Origin: Sphingomonadaceae bacterium
Lineage (GTDB): Bacteria; Pseudomonadota; Alphaproteobacteria; Sphingomonadales; Sphingomonadaceae
DNA length: 15,242 bases
Assembly: GCA_016742125.1 (NCBI GenBank)
Contig: JACVCM010000074.1
Location: 1-15,242, forward strand
Reading direction: 5' to 3'
Position numbers and translations under genes: made by a program. This document shows, in pieces, positions 7,909 through 14,768 of the stretch. The first letter of the stretch is position 1; every line of letters starts with the position of its first letter. A model generated the notes under the pieces. It did no database searches and was not told the origin of the DNA. It worked only from the letters and a program-made list of their open reading frames with translations.

Positions 7909-9705
7909 GTGACGAATTTTTACAATCGTCGGCTATGTGTGCATTTAATGACAATGACAAGTCGCCGCGACACAGGAGAAATATCGCCTTTCAGCGTCAT
8001 GCTGAACAAGGGGCGTAGACTGCATCCTGCCAATCCCGAAGTGGAATTCGGCTGGCTGGCGACTTTGCCCATCGCCGGCGCGATTTTCCGGATCGATTGC
8101 GATGAAGTCCGGCATGTCATCAGCAATCGCAAATTCGACGATCTGGCGCTTGGATTCAAACGCGAGTCAGGATTGGACATGGCAACGCTTGCCGAGCGTG
8201 TGTTCGCGATGGTCGAGGCCGGTCGCGACGCACATTTCGAATGCTGGCAATCGCCCGATCCGGTAAACCGCCGCGAACTCGAAATCAGTATTGCACGTTT
8301 CGGGGTTGGCGGAACCATGCTTCTGCTATCGATCGTGGACCGCACCGCTGAGGCCGTAAGCCGCATCAACCTGCGAAGGGAGATGCTCAGCGACAGCCTG
8401 ACCGGCTTTTGCAATAGGACGGGCTTTGAAGAAGAGATTGAGACGGCCATTGAAGCGCTCCTTCGATCGGGCGCGGCAGTGCATTACGGTATCATCCTGG
8501 TCGATCTTGCCCGGTTCAGCCGGGTAAATGAATCGGTTGGTGCGATGGCAGGCGATGAGCTTATCATTACAGTCGCCCGGCGTCTGAATTCCAGGCTGCG
8601 CAGCAACGAAATTTTATGCCGTCTTGGCGGCAATGAATTTGCGTTGTTCGTCCAGCTCGGCGATGAGCATGCCGATGTCGAGCGGATTGCCAGACGCATC
8701 ACCGACGCGTTCGTCGATCCCTGCCGTCTGTCCAACCTTGAGATCCAGGTCGAGTGTGCGGTTGCGGCGGCCGTGGGCACTGTGGGGGCGGACGATCCAA
8801 TGGACACGCTACGCCACGCGCAGATTGCATTGAAGCGTGCGAAATTCACAAAGGCTTTCGAACTTTACACCGTCGGTTCGATAGATACCGCACGTCGCCG
8901 GTTCAGCATGGAAACTGACCTTCGTCATGCGCTGCAACGCGGCGAACTCGAACTGCATTACCAGCCGCTGGTCGATCTCGACACAGGCTCGTTAAGCGGC
9001 TTTGAGGCACTGGCCCGTTGGCAACATCCCGATCTAGGCGCCATCTCGCCCATGGATTTCATCCCGGTGGCCGAAGAAAGCGGATTGATCGTTCCGCTCG
9101 GCCGCTGGGCGCTGGAAGAAGCAGCGCGCACGATTTCGAGTTGGGATGCGCGGCTTGAGGGTGTGGCCGACTATCGCATGTCGGTCAACATGTCGGCCGT
9201 ACAGATGCAGCGTGACGATGTCATCGGGGCCGTATCATCGGCACTGTCCGGCGCGGGTATTTCCGGCAACCGGATGACGCTGGAATTGACGGAAAGCGCG
9301 TTCATCAACGATCCTGATGGAGCCAAGCGGCTTCTGGAATCGCTCAAGGCGCTCGATACCAACCTCGCAATGGATGATTTCGGTACAGGCTATTCCAATC
9401 TTGCCTATCTGCAACAATTGCCGATTGATGTGCTCAAGATAGATCGTAGCTTCGTGTCCGAGATGATGGTCGACAAGGACAAGCGCGCCATTGTCCGCAC
9501 CGTATTGTCGCTGGCCCGTGCGCTTGGCATGAAGACCACAGCCGAAGGTATCGAGAGCGAAGAAATTTCCGAAGTGCTCCGCAGGCTGGGTTGCTCGGTC
9601 GGGCAGGGCTATTATTATGCCCGCCCCATGGTCGGCGAAGCGGCTTACGCGTTTCTGGCGGCAGACAAGGCTTCGGCTACACTAGCACGGGCAATCGCAA
9701 CCTGA
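7909..9705 (+). CDS. PAS-like / degenerate GGDEF / intact EAL protein, probable c-di-GMP phosphodiesterase
   Basis: A 598-residue signalling protein with no signal peptide or clear membrane segment. Residues about 47-145 look like a PAS-type sensor. A GGDEF domain follows (about 160-320), but its active-site motif reads GGNEF (240-244), and the upstream inhibitory-site position has RSNE instead of RxxD, so cyclase activity is doubtful. The EAL domain (about 330-590) keeps all the usual catalytic landmarks: EAL at 366-368, N427, E459 in ELTES, DDFGTGYSNL at 489-498, K510, E547 in AEGIE, and QGYYYARP at 566-573. Hydrolysis of c-di-GMP to pGpG is therefore the likely activity, with the GGDEF part perhaps acting as a GTP sensor. 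The start is uncertain: the longest frame uses GTG at 7909 without a good ribosome site, and ATG codons at 7948 or 7954 are alternatives. The 3' end overlaps cca by 61 bases. Confidence 0.92.
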   Translation: MTNFYNRRLCVHLMTMTSRRDTGEISPFSVMLNKGRRLHPANPEVEFGWLATLPIAGAIFRIDCDEVRHVISNRKFDDLALGFKRESGLDMATLAERVFAMVEAGRDAHFECWQSPDPVNRRELEISIARFGVGGTMLLLSIVDRTAEAVSRINLRREMLSDSLTGFCNRTGFEEEIETAIEALLRSGAAVHYGIILVDLARFSRVNESVGAMAGDELIITVARRLNSRLRSNEILCRLGGNEFALFVQLGDEHADVERIARRITDAFVDPCRLSNLEIQVECAVAAAVGTVGADDPMDTLRHAQIALKRAKFTKAFELYTVGSIDTARRRFSMETDLRHALQRGELELHYQPLVDLDTGSLSGFEALARWQHPDLGAISPMDFIPVAEESGLIVPLGRWALEEAARTISSWDARLEGVADYRMSVNMSAVQMQRDDVIGAVSSALSGAGISGNRMTLELTESAFINDPDGAKRLLESLKALDTNLAMDDFGTGYSNLAYLQQLPIDVLKIDRSFVSEMMVDKDKRAIVRTVLSLARALGMKTTAEGIESEEISEVLRRLGCSVGQGYYYARPMVGEAAYAFLAADKASATLARAIAT

Positions 9706-10874
9706 CGAATTTCCGGCGGGAAGTCCTCGTCAATCCATATCGCTTCGACAGCCTGCAATGTTTTCGCAACCAGAGGTCCGGCGGGCAATCCGAGAGCAAT
9801 AAGGTCGCCCCCCTTGATGCCAAATAGCGGAATGTCCCAGTCCGTCAGTTTTTTCATGCATCCGGCCAAATGGCTGCCATCGGCATACAGCATGGCGACA
9901 TCGCGCGCGCATTCGACGCCGCATCGATACGCCAGCGCCCGGATATTGCTTTCATCCGGTGGCGGAGCCGACACCCGCAACGCCAGAGCTTCGCGCATCC
10001 TGTTCGACAGCTTCAACCTTGCAGCCACGCGGTCGACGGTATCGACATCTTTCGGCAAAAGCGTCAGCAAGCGCGCCGGAAGTGACGCCGGCTGGGCAAA
10101 TTCTGCCTCCCGTTTGACATGCGCGGTAAGGATCAAAGCAGCCTCGGCATTGACCTCGGGCAGGAATGTCGAAAAAATGCCGTTTCCGACCATCAACGAT
10201 ATCGGTCTGGAAGGATCGGGCGACGACAATAGCTTGGTCAGTTCTTGCGCAATACGCTCCCGGGACAGTGCAGTCAGCCCGTGCACCCCGCGAGCGCATG
10301 CTGCAACAGCTTCTGCATCGACCGCTCCGTGGCCATAGCGTGCCAGAAAGCGAAAATAGCGGAGGATTCGCAAATAATCTTCGGCGATGCGCTGGTCCGG
10401 ATCGCCAATGAAGCGAACAATGCCTGCGTCAAGATCGGCCAAGCCCCCGAAATAGTCGAAAATCTCACCTGTGACCGGGTCGGCATAGAGTGCGTTAATG
10501 GTGAAGTCGCGGCGGCTGGCATCCTCGCGCCAATCGGTTGCAAATTCGACAGTGGCCCGCCGTCCATCCGTTGCGACATCGCGGCGCAATGTTGTGATCT
10601 CGTAATTTTTGCCGTCCGTTACAGCGGTCACGGTTCCGTGATCAATGCCGGTCGGAATCGCCTTGATGCGCGCCGCTTCGAGCCGATCGACAACTGCTTC
10701 GGGAATCAAGGTCGTGGCCAGATCGATATCCGACACCGGTAGCCGCAACAGGCTGTCACGAACCGCGCCGCCGACGATGCGGGGGCCACCATGTTCGTCG
10801 CGCAAGGCGGCAACAATCCGCTTCAGCCCCTCGGCTTCGCGCCACTCGGCATCGCCCAACTGCACACCGCTCAT
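9645..10874 (-). CDS. cca: CCA tRNA nucleotidyltransferase
   Basis: This enzyme adds or repairs the 3'-terminal CCA of tRNAs using CTP and ATP without a template. Starting at the ATG at 10874 the protein has 409 residues. It begins with a class II nucleotidyltransferase head: RIVGGAVRD (residues 32-40), then the metal-binding pair D49 and D51 in SDIDLA, and later RRDFTINALYADP. The neck and RNA-binding region is recognisable from RIAEDYLRILRYFRFLARYG. The frame is open upstream to 10940, but the start at 10874 is chosen because it forms an ATGA overlap with the stop of the NUDIX gene, and the extra residues would lie wholly inside that gene. It is the last gene of a five-gene operon. Its last 61 bases lie antisense to the end of the EAL gene. 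Confidence 0.95.
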   Translation of the reverse strand: MSGVQLGDAEWREAEGLKRIVAALRDEHGGPRIVGGAVRDSLLRLPVSDIDLATTLIPEAVVDRLEAARIKAIPTGIDHGTVTAVTDGKNYEITTLRRDVATDGRRATVEFATDWREDASRRDFTINALYADPVTGEIFDYFGGLADLDAGIVRFIGDPDQRIAEDYLRILRYFRFLARYGHGAVDAEAVAACARGVHGLTALSRERIAQELTKLLSSPDPSRPISLMVGNGIFSTFLPEVNAEAALILTAHVKREAEFAQPASLPARLLTLLPKDVDTVDRVAARLKLSNRMREALALRVSAPPPDESNIRALAYRCGVECARDVAMLYADGSHLAGCMKKLTDWDIPLFGIKGGDLIALGLPAGPLVAKTLQAVEAIWIDEDFPPEIRQVAIARASVAEALSAARNA

Positions 10875-11443
10875 AGCAGTCGCCGCGCGAGATTGGCGAT
10901 TATCCCCGCCGTCACGCCCCAAATCCGTCGTTCGCCCCACTGCATGTCATAATAAGCCCGCTGCCGGCCGTTCCACACTGCTTCTTTCTTCACCGCATTG
11001 CTTGGATCAAGCAGGAAGGCAAGCGGGACTTCGAACCAGTCTTCGACTTCGTCCGGATTGGCACGCAGCGGCAGATCGGGGGGTATAACGCCCACAACCG
11101 GTTCGATGCGATAGCCGCTGCCTGAATAATAGGTATCGGCGATACCTATAACCTGCACCTTTTCGGGGCGGATGCTCAATTCCTCGTTCGCCTCCCGCAA
11201 TGCCGCTGAAATCGCATCGGCATCCACCTCGTCTATTTTTCCGCCGGGAAAGGCGACCTGGCCCGCATGGCTGCGCAGCCAGTCCGGTCGCTGGGTAAGG
11301 ATGACGCCGGGTTCGCTGCGGTCGGTGATGGGAATCAGGACGGCCGCAGCACGATGGCCTTCATCGCCCAGATAGCGCTCGTCTTCTATGGGGATATGCC
11401 TTGCTGGGTCGAGTGCGGCCTCGATCCGCGCGATCCAGTTCAT
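10871..11443 (-). CDS. NUDIX hydrolase of the CoA pyrophosphatase (NudL/YeaB) type
   Basis: A 190-residue cytoplasmic hydrolase expected to cleave CoA or its derivatives to 3',5'-ADP and 4'-phosphopantetheine. The CoA-pyrophosphatase block VILTQRPDWLRSHAGQVAFP (residues 48-67) runs directly into the NUDIX helix-loop GGKIDEVDADAISAALREAN and EEL. REANEEL supplies the metal-binding glutamates. The spacing from GG to RE is the same as I recall for E. coli NudL. The start at 11443 gives an ATGA overlap with the stop of the DUF1285 gene, and the stop overlaps the start of cca the same way, so all three are probably translated in a coupled manner. CoA itself as substrate is inferred from the family. 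Other nucleotide pyrophosphates are possible. Confidence 0.92.
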   Translation of the reverse strand: MNWIARIEAALDPARHIPIEDERYLGDEGHRAAAVLIPITDRSEPGVILTQRPDWLRSHAGQVAFPGGKIDEVDADAISAALREANEELSIRPEKVQVIGIADTYYSGSGYRIEPVVGVIPPDLPLRANPDEVEDWFEVPLAFLLDPSNAVKKEAVWNGRQRAYYDMQWGERRIWGVTAGIIANLARRLL

Positions 11444-11991
11444 TCGGGGTTACCTATGCTGAATTCGATACCCTTGCTCCAGACAGAGGGGTGTTCGGTA
11501 TTTCCCGCCAGTGCCATTTCGGCAAGCTCATAATATACCGGCCGCGCCAGTTTCGCCCACAGTCCGCCGCGGACGTGCAGATAGGGCACATCGCGGCGAA
11601 GTTCGATAGGATTTTCCGGCCCGGCAATTACCAGATCGTCGCTGTTCAACCGAAACGCAAGCTCACGATCTCGGCCACTACCGGCGGTGCGCAGTTCAAC
11701 GGCCACAAAAGGTGCATCCTCGACTTCGATCGACAATTTCTGTTGCGGCGTGACTAGCCAGTGGCTGCCGCCCGGATCGCGCCTGAGCAATCCTGAAAAT
11801 GCCCTTATCATGGCCGGGCGCGTAATCTCCCCGCCTTGGTGATACCATTTGCCGTCGGCGGCAATGCGCATCTCGCTATCACCCACCTGGGTAGGCTGCC
11901 AGCTTTCTACGGGCGGCAGTTTGCGGGCGGCTGCCAGATCGGCAATCTCCGCAAGATTTAGGCCGGCCAGGTTGGGTGCATCATAAGGCAT
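11440..11991 (-). CDS. DUF1285 family protein
   Basis: A 183-residue protein of unknown function belonging to the DUF1285 family. The family pattern is recognisable: GDSEMRIAADGKWYHQGGEI, then RPAMIRAFSGLLRRD, then HWLVTPQQKLSIEVEDAPFV. No signal peptide or membrane segment is visible. The frame is open upstream to 12177, but the ATG at 11991 is preferred because the upstream part overlaps the acetyltransferase gene and does not look like the family. In another frame a TAA overlaps this ATG as TAATG (11993-11989), a common coupling arrangement (see the finding on the acetyltransferase). The stop overlaps the NUDIX start as ATGA. From memory, the order DUF1285, NUDIX, cca is common in alphaproteobacteria. 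A link to RNA or nucleotide metabolism is therefore suggested only by context. Confidence 0.88.
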   Translation of the reverse strand: MPYDAPNLAGLNLAEIADLAAARKLPPVESWQPTQVGDSEMRIAADGKWYHQGGEITRPAMIRAFSGLLRRDPGGSHWLVTPQQKLSIEVEDAPFVAVELRTAGSGRDRELAFRLNSDDLVIAGPENPIELRRDVPYLHVRGGLWAKLARPVYYELAEMALAGNTEHPSVWSKGIEFSIGNPE

Positions 11992-12022
11992 TAGTCGGCG
12001 ATAAGCACAAAGCCATCCTGCG

Positions 12023-12505
12023 TCAAAGCCTTGGACCCAGCATGCCTTTTTCGGGCAGCGGAATTGCCTGCGGATTATACAGCAAAAGGCGTCTCGGCTC
12101 CCACGGACCGGGCAAAGTCCAGCCACCGGTGCCGTCAGCAGAAAAGCCAAAGCGGCTGTAATATTCGGGGTCGCCAATCATCACCATTGGAACATCACTT
12201 GGCTGTGTCGCGCCTAGTGAGGCGTGCATCAGGCTGTGACCCAGGCCTTGTCCCTGGCGATCGGGAGAAACAGCGACGGGCCCGACAAGGATGAGGGGCA
12301 GGTTGCCGACGGCTACTGGCCAGCACTGGATGCTACCGACGACAGAAACGCCATCCGTCACGGCGAAGGACAGATGCTCGATGACCGGCATGCCTTGCCG
12401 CAGCATATAGGCCGTGCGACGAAACCGGTCTCTGCCGAAGGCATCGTCCAGCAACTCTTCTACTCGGCCAGCATCTACGCTGCTCAGGGGAACCAGATGT
12501 GTCAT
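12023..12505 (-). CDS. GNAT family N-acetyltransferase, probably frameshifted at the 3' end
   Basis: A 160-residue acetyltransferase that would transfer acetyl from acetyl-CoA to an unknown amine. The CoA-binding motif A is VGPVAVSPDRQGQGLG (residues 74-89), containing the Q/RxxGxG pyrophosphate loop. MIGDPEYYSRFGF (109-121) is the typical YhbS-like end of the fold. The frame stops at 12025-12023 after GMLGPRL. A different frame then continues without a stop as ALTQDGFVLIAD to a TAA overlapping the next gene's ATG, so a one-base deletion may have cut off about 11 residues. The core fold appears intact and the protein may still work. It starts three bases after the MFS transporter stop, on the same transcript. 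The substrate is unknown. Confidence 0.87.
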   Translation of the reverse strand: MTHLVPLSSVDAGRVEELLDDAFGRDRFRRTAYMLRQGMPVIEHLSFAVTDGVSVVGSIQCWPVAVGNLPLILVGPVAVSPDRQGQGLGHSLMHASLGATQPSDVPMVMIGDPEYYSRFGFSADGTGGWTLPGPWEPRRLLLYNPQAIPLPEKGMLGPRL

Positions 12506-12508
12506 CGG

Positions 12509-13744
12509 TCACGAAGCCATCTGTCGTGTATCGCGCCGTGCGAGCAGCATCATTGCCGTCAGCGCCATGGTTCCAAAAAAGGCGGCCATGATGAATGGCG
12601 CTCCGGGGAAATGGATCGGTGCGACGGGCGACGTGAAAAAGGCCAGTGCGTTATTGTATCCGAGCTGCGCCAGCAAAAATGCCAGCGCCGACATGCTGCC
12701 CGTCAGCCCTTGCAATTCGCCCTGCTGGTCAGGCGGGGTCCGCATCGACATCATGGCGTTGACCGCCGGCATTGCCATGCCGGAGAAGCCGTTGATTATA
12801 TTCAGTAGCAAGACGATAGTGCCATTGGTCAGGAATGCGACAGTCAGATAGCTGGCAATGCCGAAGGACATTCCAATCAGTGCAGTCCCTCGTTCGCCAA
12901 AGCGTTTGACTGCCCTGCCGATAATGAAAGTCTGAAACAGAACCATCGAAATGCCAACCAACGTCAACGAAACGCCGGTCATTTTGCTGTCCCAACCATA
13001 TGGGGCCCTTGCAAAAAATGACCATGAGGCGGGATAGATGTTGATCGAGCAGACCCACACGAAATAGACAAATGCGATAGGCAATATACCCTTGATTTTA
13101 CCGAGGTTTGTAAGCGCTCCAAGGGGGTTGGCGCGTTTCCATTCGAACCGACGTTGACGGTCCATGTCCATGGTTTCAGGAAAAACGAAATAGCCGTAAA
13201 TGCCGTTGGCAAAGGCCAGGCCGCCGGCAATGAAGAATGGCAAGCGCGTCCCGTAATCCGCAAGCAATCCGCCGAGCGCCGGTCCCATGATGAAACCGAG
13301 GCCGAAGGCAGCGCCGACTTTTCCAAAACTCCGTGCACGGTCTTCTGCCGCCGACATGTCCGCCATCGCTGCATTTGCCGGTCCGAAAATTGCCCCAAAT
13401 CCGCCGGCAATCGACCTGCCGATGAATAACCAGACAATTGACGGTGCAAGACCCATGAGCAGAAAATCGGTGCCGAAGCCGAACAGCGAAACCAGAAAGA
13501 CCGGCCGCCGTCCGAAGCGGTCGCCCAGATTGCCCATCAGCGGTCCCATGAGAAACTGGAATATGCCATAAACCGCGCCAATCCATGCGCCGATACGGGT
13601 GGCTTCGGATAGGCTGACCTGTGCAAGTTCGCGGATAAGATCGGGAAGAACGGGCATGATGATCCCGAACCCCACCGAATAAATGAACACCGTCAGCAGG
13701 ACAAACCGCTGCGCACGTCTTTTAAGGGCGGGATCCTCGATCAC
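12509..13744 (-). CDS. MFS transporter, TetA-like DHA1 drug/H+ antiporter family
   Basis: A 411-residue inner-membrane protein with about twelve hydrophobic segments. The loop 2-3 motif A reads GNLGDRFGRRPVFL (residues 71-84). The antiporter motif C in segment 5 is GLGFIMGPALGG. These place it in the 12-segment DHA1/TCR group that includes TetA, which exports small molecules in exchange for protons. Tetracycline resistance cannot be concluded; many chromosomal members have unknown substrates. The start is GTG at 13744, chosen because GGAGG lies five bases upstream and the sequence MIEDPALKRRAQRFVLLTVF leads directly into the first membrane segment. It is the first gene of a five-gene operon, divergent from the DUF1499 gene across 138 bases that must hold both promoters. 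No clear operator is visible there. Confidence 0.93.
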   Translation of the reverse strand: MIEDPALKRRAQRFVLLTVFIYSVGFGIIMPVLPDLIRELAQVSLSEATRIGAWIGAVYGIFQFLMGPLMGNLGDRFGRRPVFLVSLFGFGTDFLLMGLAPSIVWLFIGRSIAGGFGAIFGPANAAMADMSAAEDRARSFGKVGAAFGLGFIMGPALGGLLADYGTRLPFFIAGGLAFANGIYGYFVFPETMDMDRQRRFEWKRANPLGALTNLGKIKGILPIAFVYFVWVCSINIYPASWSFFARAPYGWDSKMTGVSLTLVGISMVLFQTFIIGRAVKRFGERGTALIGMSFGIASYLTVAFLTNGTIVLLLNIINGFSGMAMPAVNAMMSMRTPPDQQGELQGLTGSMSALAFLLAQLGYNNALAFFTSPVAPIHFPGAPFIMAAFFGTMALTAMMLLARRDTRQMAS

Positions 13745-13749
13745 GCCCG

Positions 13750-13754
13750 CCTCC
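13750..13754 (-). promoter_or_regulatory. Ribosome binding site fixing the GTG start of the MFS gene
   Basis: On the minus strand GGAGG lies five bases before the GTG at 13744-13742. No ATG near the frame start is preceded by a comparable site. Confidence 0.7.
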
Positions 13755-13870
13755 TGTCAGCGCGAGTCAGTTTTGTCCAACTGAATGTAGCGGCCTGCAT
13801 AAATTTGGGCACGGCAAATTGCCTTTGGCCGGAACTTGCACTAGCTTTGTCGATTAGAACATTGTCCGGG

Positions 13871-13874
13871 GGAG
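13871..13874 (+). promoter_or_regulatory. Ribosome binding site of the DUF1499 gene
   Basis: GGAG, within a purine-rich stretch, stands eight bases before the ATG at 13883. It favours this start over the in-frame ATG at 13805, which has no such site. Confidence 0.65.
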
Positions 13875-13882
13875 AAGAAGCC

Positions 13883-14752
13883 ATGAACGAACAGGACATT
13901 CCGCCACAGGCGACACAGCCGCAACCGAACCCGGAGCCACAATCCCCGGTTCCACCCACCGTAACGGGGCCCGAGCGCCGGTTCGACTGGCAGGGTACGC
14001 TGATTTTGCTGGCTGGCGTCGGCTCCCTCTTGTGGGGGTTGTTCTCGGCACTTGGCACCGGCTGGGGGTTTTGGGAATATACCAGCGGCCTGAAAGGCGT
14101 AACCTGGTCCTTCTTCCTGGGGCTCGGCGCGATATTGCTTGGTGCCCTGTTCGGCTGGCGTGCGCGAAAGGCGATCTCGCCACCGCCAAGGATAAGACGC
14201 TGGATCGGTATGCTCACGGCGCTGGTATATGTCGGCTGGGTCGGGACCTTTCTGATTGCAGCGCTTTCGGTCCCTGCCATCCATGATGTGTCGACGGATC
14301 TGGCTGATCCTCCCACCTTCCGGACACTTCAGTTGCGGGCTGACAATCTGGACAATGTTCCAGGTGCCGATGATGAAGACATGAAGGGTATGACGCCCCG
14401 TCAGCGCTGGGTGTTGGTGCACCAAAAGGCATATGGCAACGTTCGTTCGGTCCGCATCAACGAACCGGTGCCGTCGGTGATCGCAAAAGCCGAACGACTG
14501 GCAAAGGCACGTGGCTGGGACGTAGCCGTTGCCTTGCCGGAGGAGGGTCGCCTTGAAGCCACCGAAACAAGCGCCTTTTTCCGGTTCAAGGACGATGTGG
14601 TATTGCGGGTCCGCCCCACGGACACAGGCGAGGGCAGCGTTGTCGACATGCGGTCGGTCAGCCGTGTCGGAGTGAGCGATTTGGGCATGAATGCCAAGCG
14701 GGTGAGATCGTTTCTGGCCGATCTGACCGGTACGGTAACGGCGGCGCGCTAG
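13883..14752 (+). CDS. DUF1499 domain membrane protein
   Basis: A 289-residue protein of unknown function. Residues 1-35 are Pro/Gln-rich and presumably cytoplasmic. Three hydrophobic segments follow at about 38-60, 73-92 and 108-130. The C-terminal half (about 131-289) is a DUF1499 domain, opening with the family signature PAIHDVSTDLADPPTF and containing TETSAFFRFKDDVVLRVRP and VDMRSVSRVGVSDLGMNAKR. The domain is probably outside the cytoplasm, judging by the three segments and the acidic patch at 161-167. The ATG at 13883 is chosen for its ribosome site; the frame is open 26 codons further upstream. The gene is divergent from the MFS operon and convergent with the sugar dehydrogenase gene. 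A perfect hairpin sequence spans its TAG stop codon. Confidence 0.88.
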   Translation: MNEQDIPPQATQPQPNPEPQSPVPPTVTGPERRFDWQGTLILLAGVGSLLWGLFSALGTGWGFWEYTSGLKGVTWSFFLGLGAILLGALFGWRARKAISPPPRIRRWIGMLTALVYVGWVGTFLIAALSVPAIHDVSTDLADPPTFRTLQLRADNLDNVPGADDEDMKGMTPRQRWVLVHQKAYGNVRSVRINEPVPSVIAKAERLAKARGWDVAVALPEEGRLEATETSAFFRFKDDVVLRVRPTDTGEGSVVDMRSVSRVGVSDLGMNAKRVRSFLADLTGTVTAAR

Positions 14753-14761
14753 GCGCCGCCG
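14739..14761. terminator. Perfect 9-bp inverted repeat, candidate shared terminator
   Basis: CGGCGGCGC at 14739-14747 pairs perfectly with GCGCCGCCG at 14753-14761 over the 5-base loop GCTAG, which holds the TAG stop of the DUF1499 gene. It lies in the short convergent gap 8 bases from the stop of the sugar dehydrogenase gene. No T-run follows on either strand, so a U-tract-independent pause or hairpin terminator is the most that can be claimed. Confidence 0.45.
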
Positions 14762-14768
14762 CACCAGT

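Noticed and set aside
7996..8011. GTCATGCTGAAC inside the c-di-GMP gene, resembling the palindromic repeat unit
   Set aside because: It has no inverted partner nearby, diverges after twelve bases, and is in-frame coding sequence; most likely chance.
10875..10940. Upstream extension of cca to an earlier in-frame ATG
   Set aside because: The extra 22 residues lie wholly within the NUDIX gene and do not look like the family; the ATGA overlap at 10874 is a better start.
11992..12177. N-terminal extension of the DUF1285 protein
   Set aside because: It overlaps the acetyltransferase gene in another frame and the added residues do not look like DUF1285; the ATG at 11991 is preferred.
13745..13882. 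Possible riboswitch or operator between the divergent MFS and DUF1499 genes
   Set aside because: Beyond the two ribosome sites I could find no clear inverted repeat or conserved leader structure in these 138 bases.
13841..14764. 307-codon open frame on the minus strand opposite the DUF1499 gene
   Set aside because: The plus strand has the family motifs and a good ribosome site; this frame has neither.
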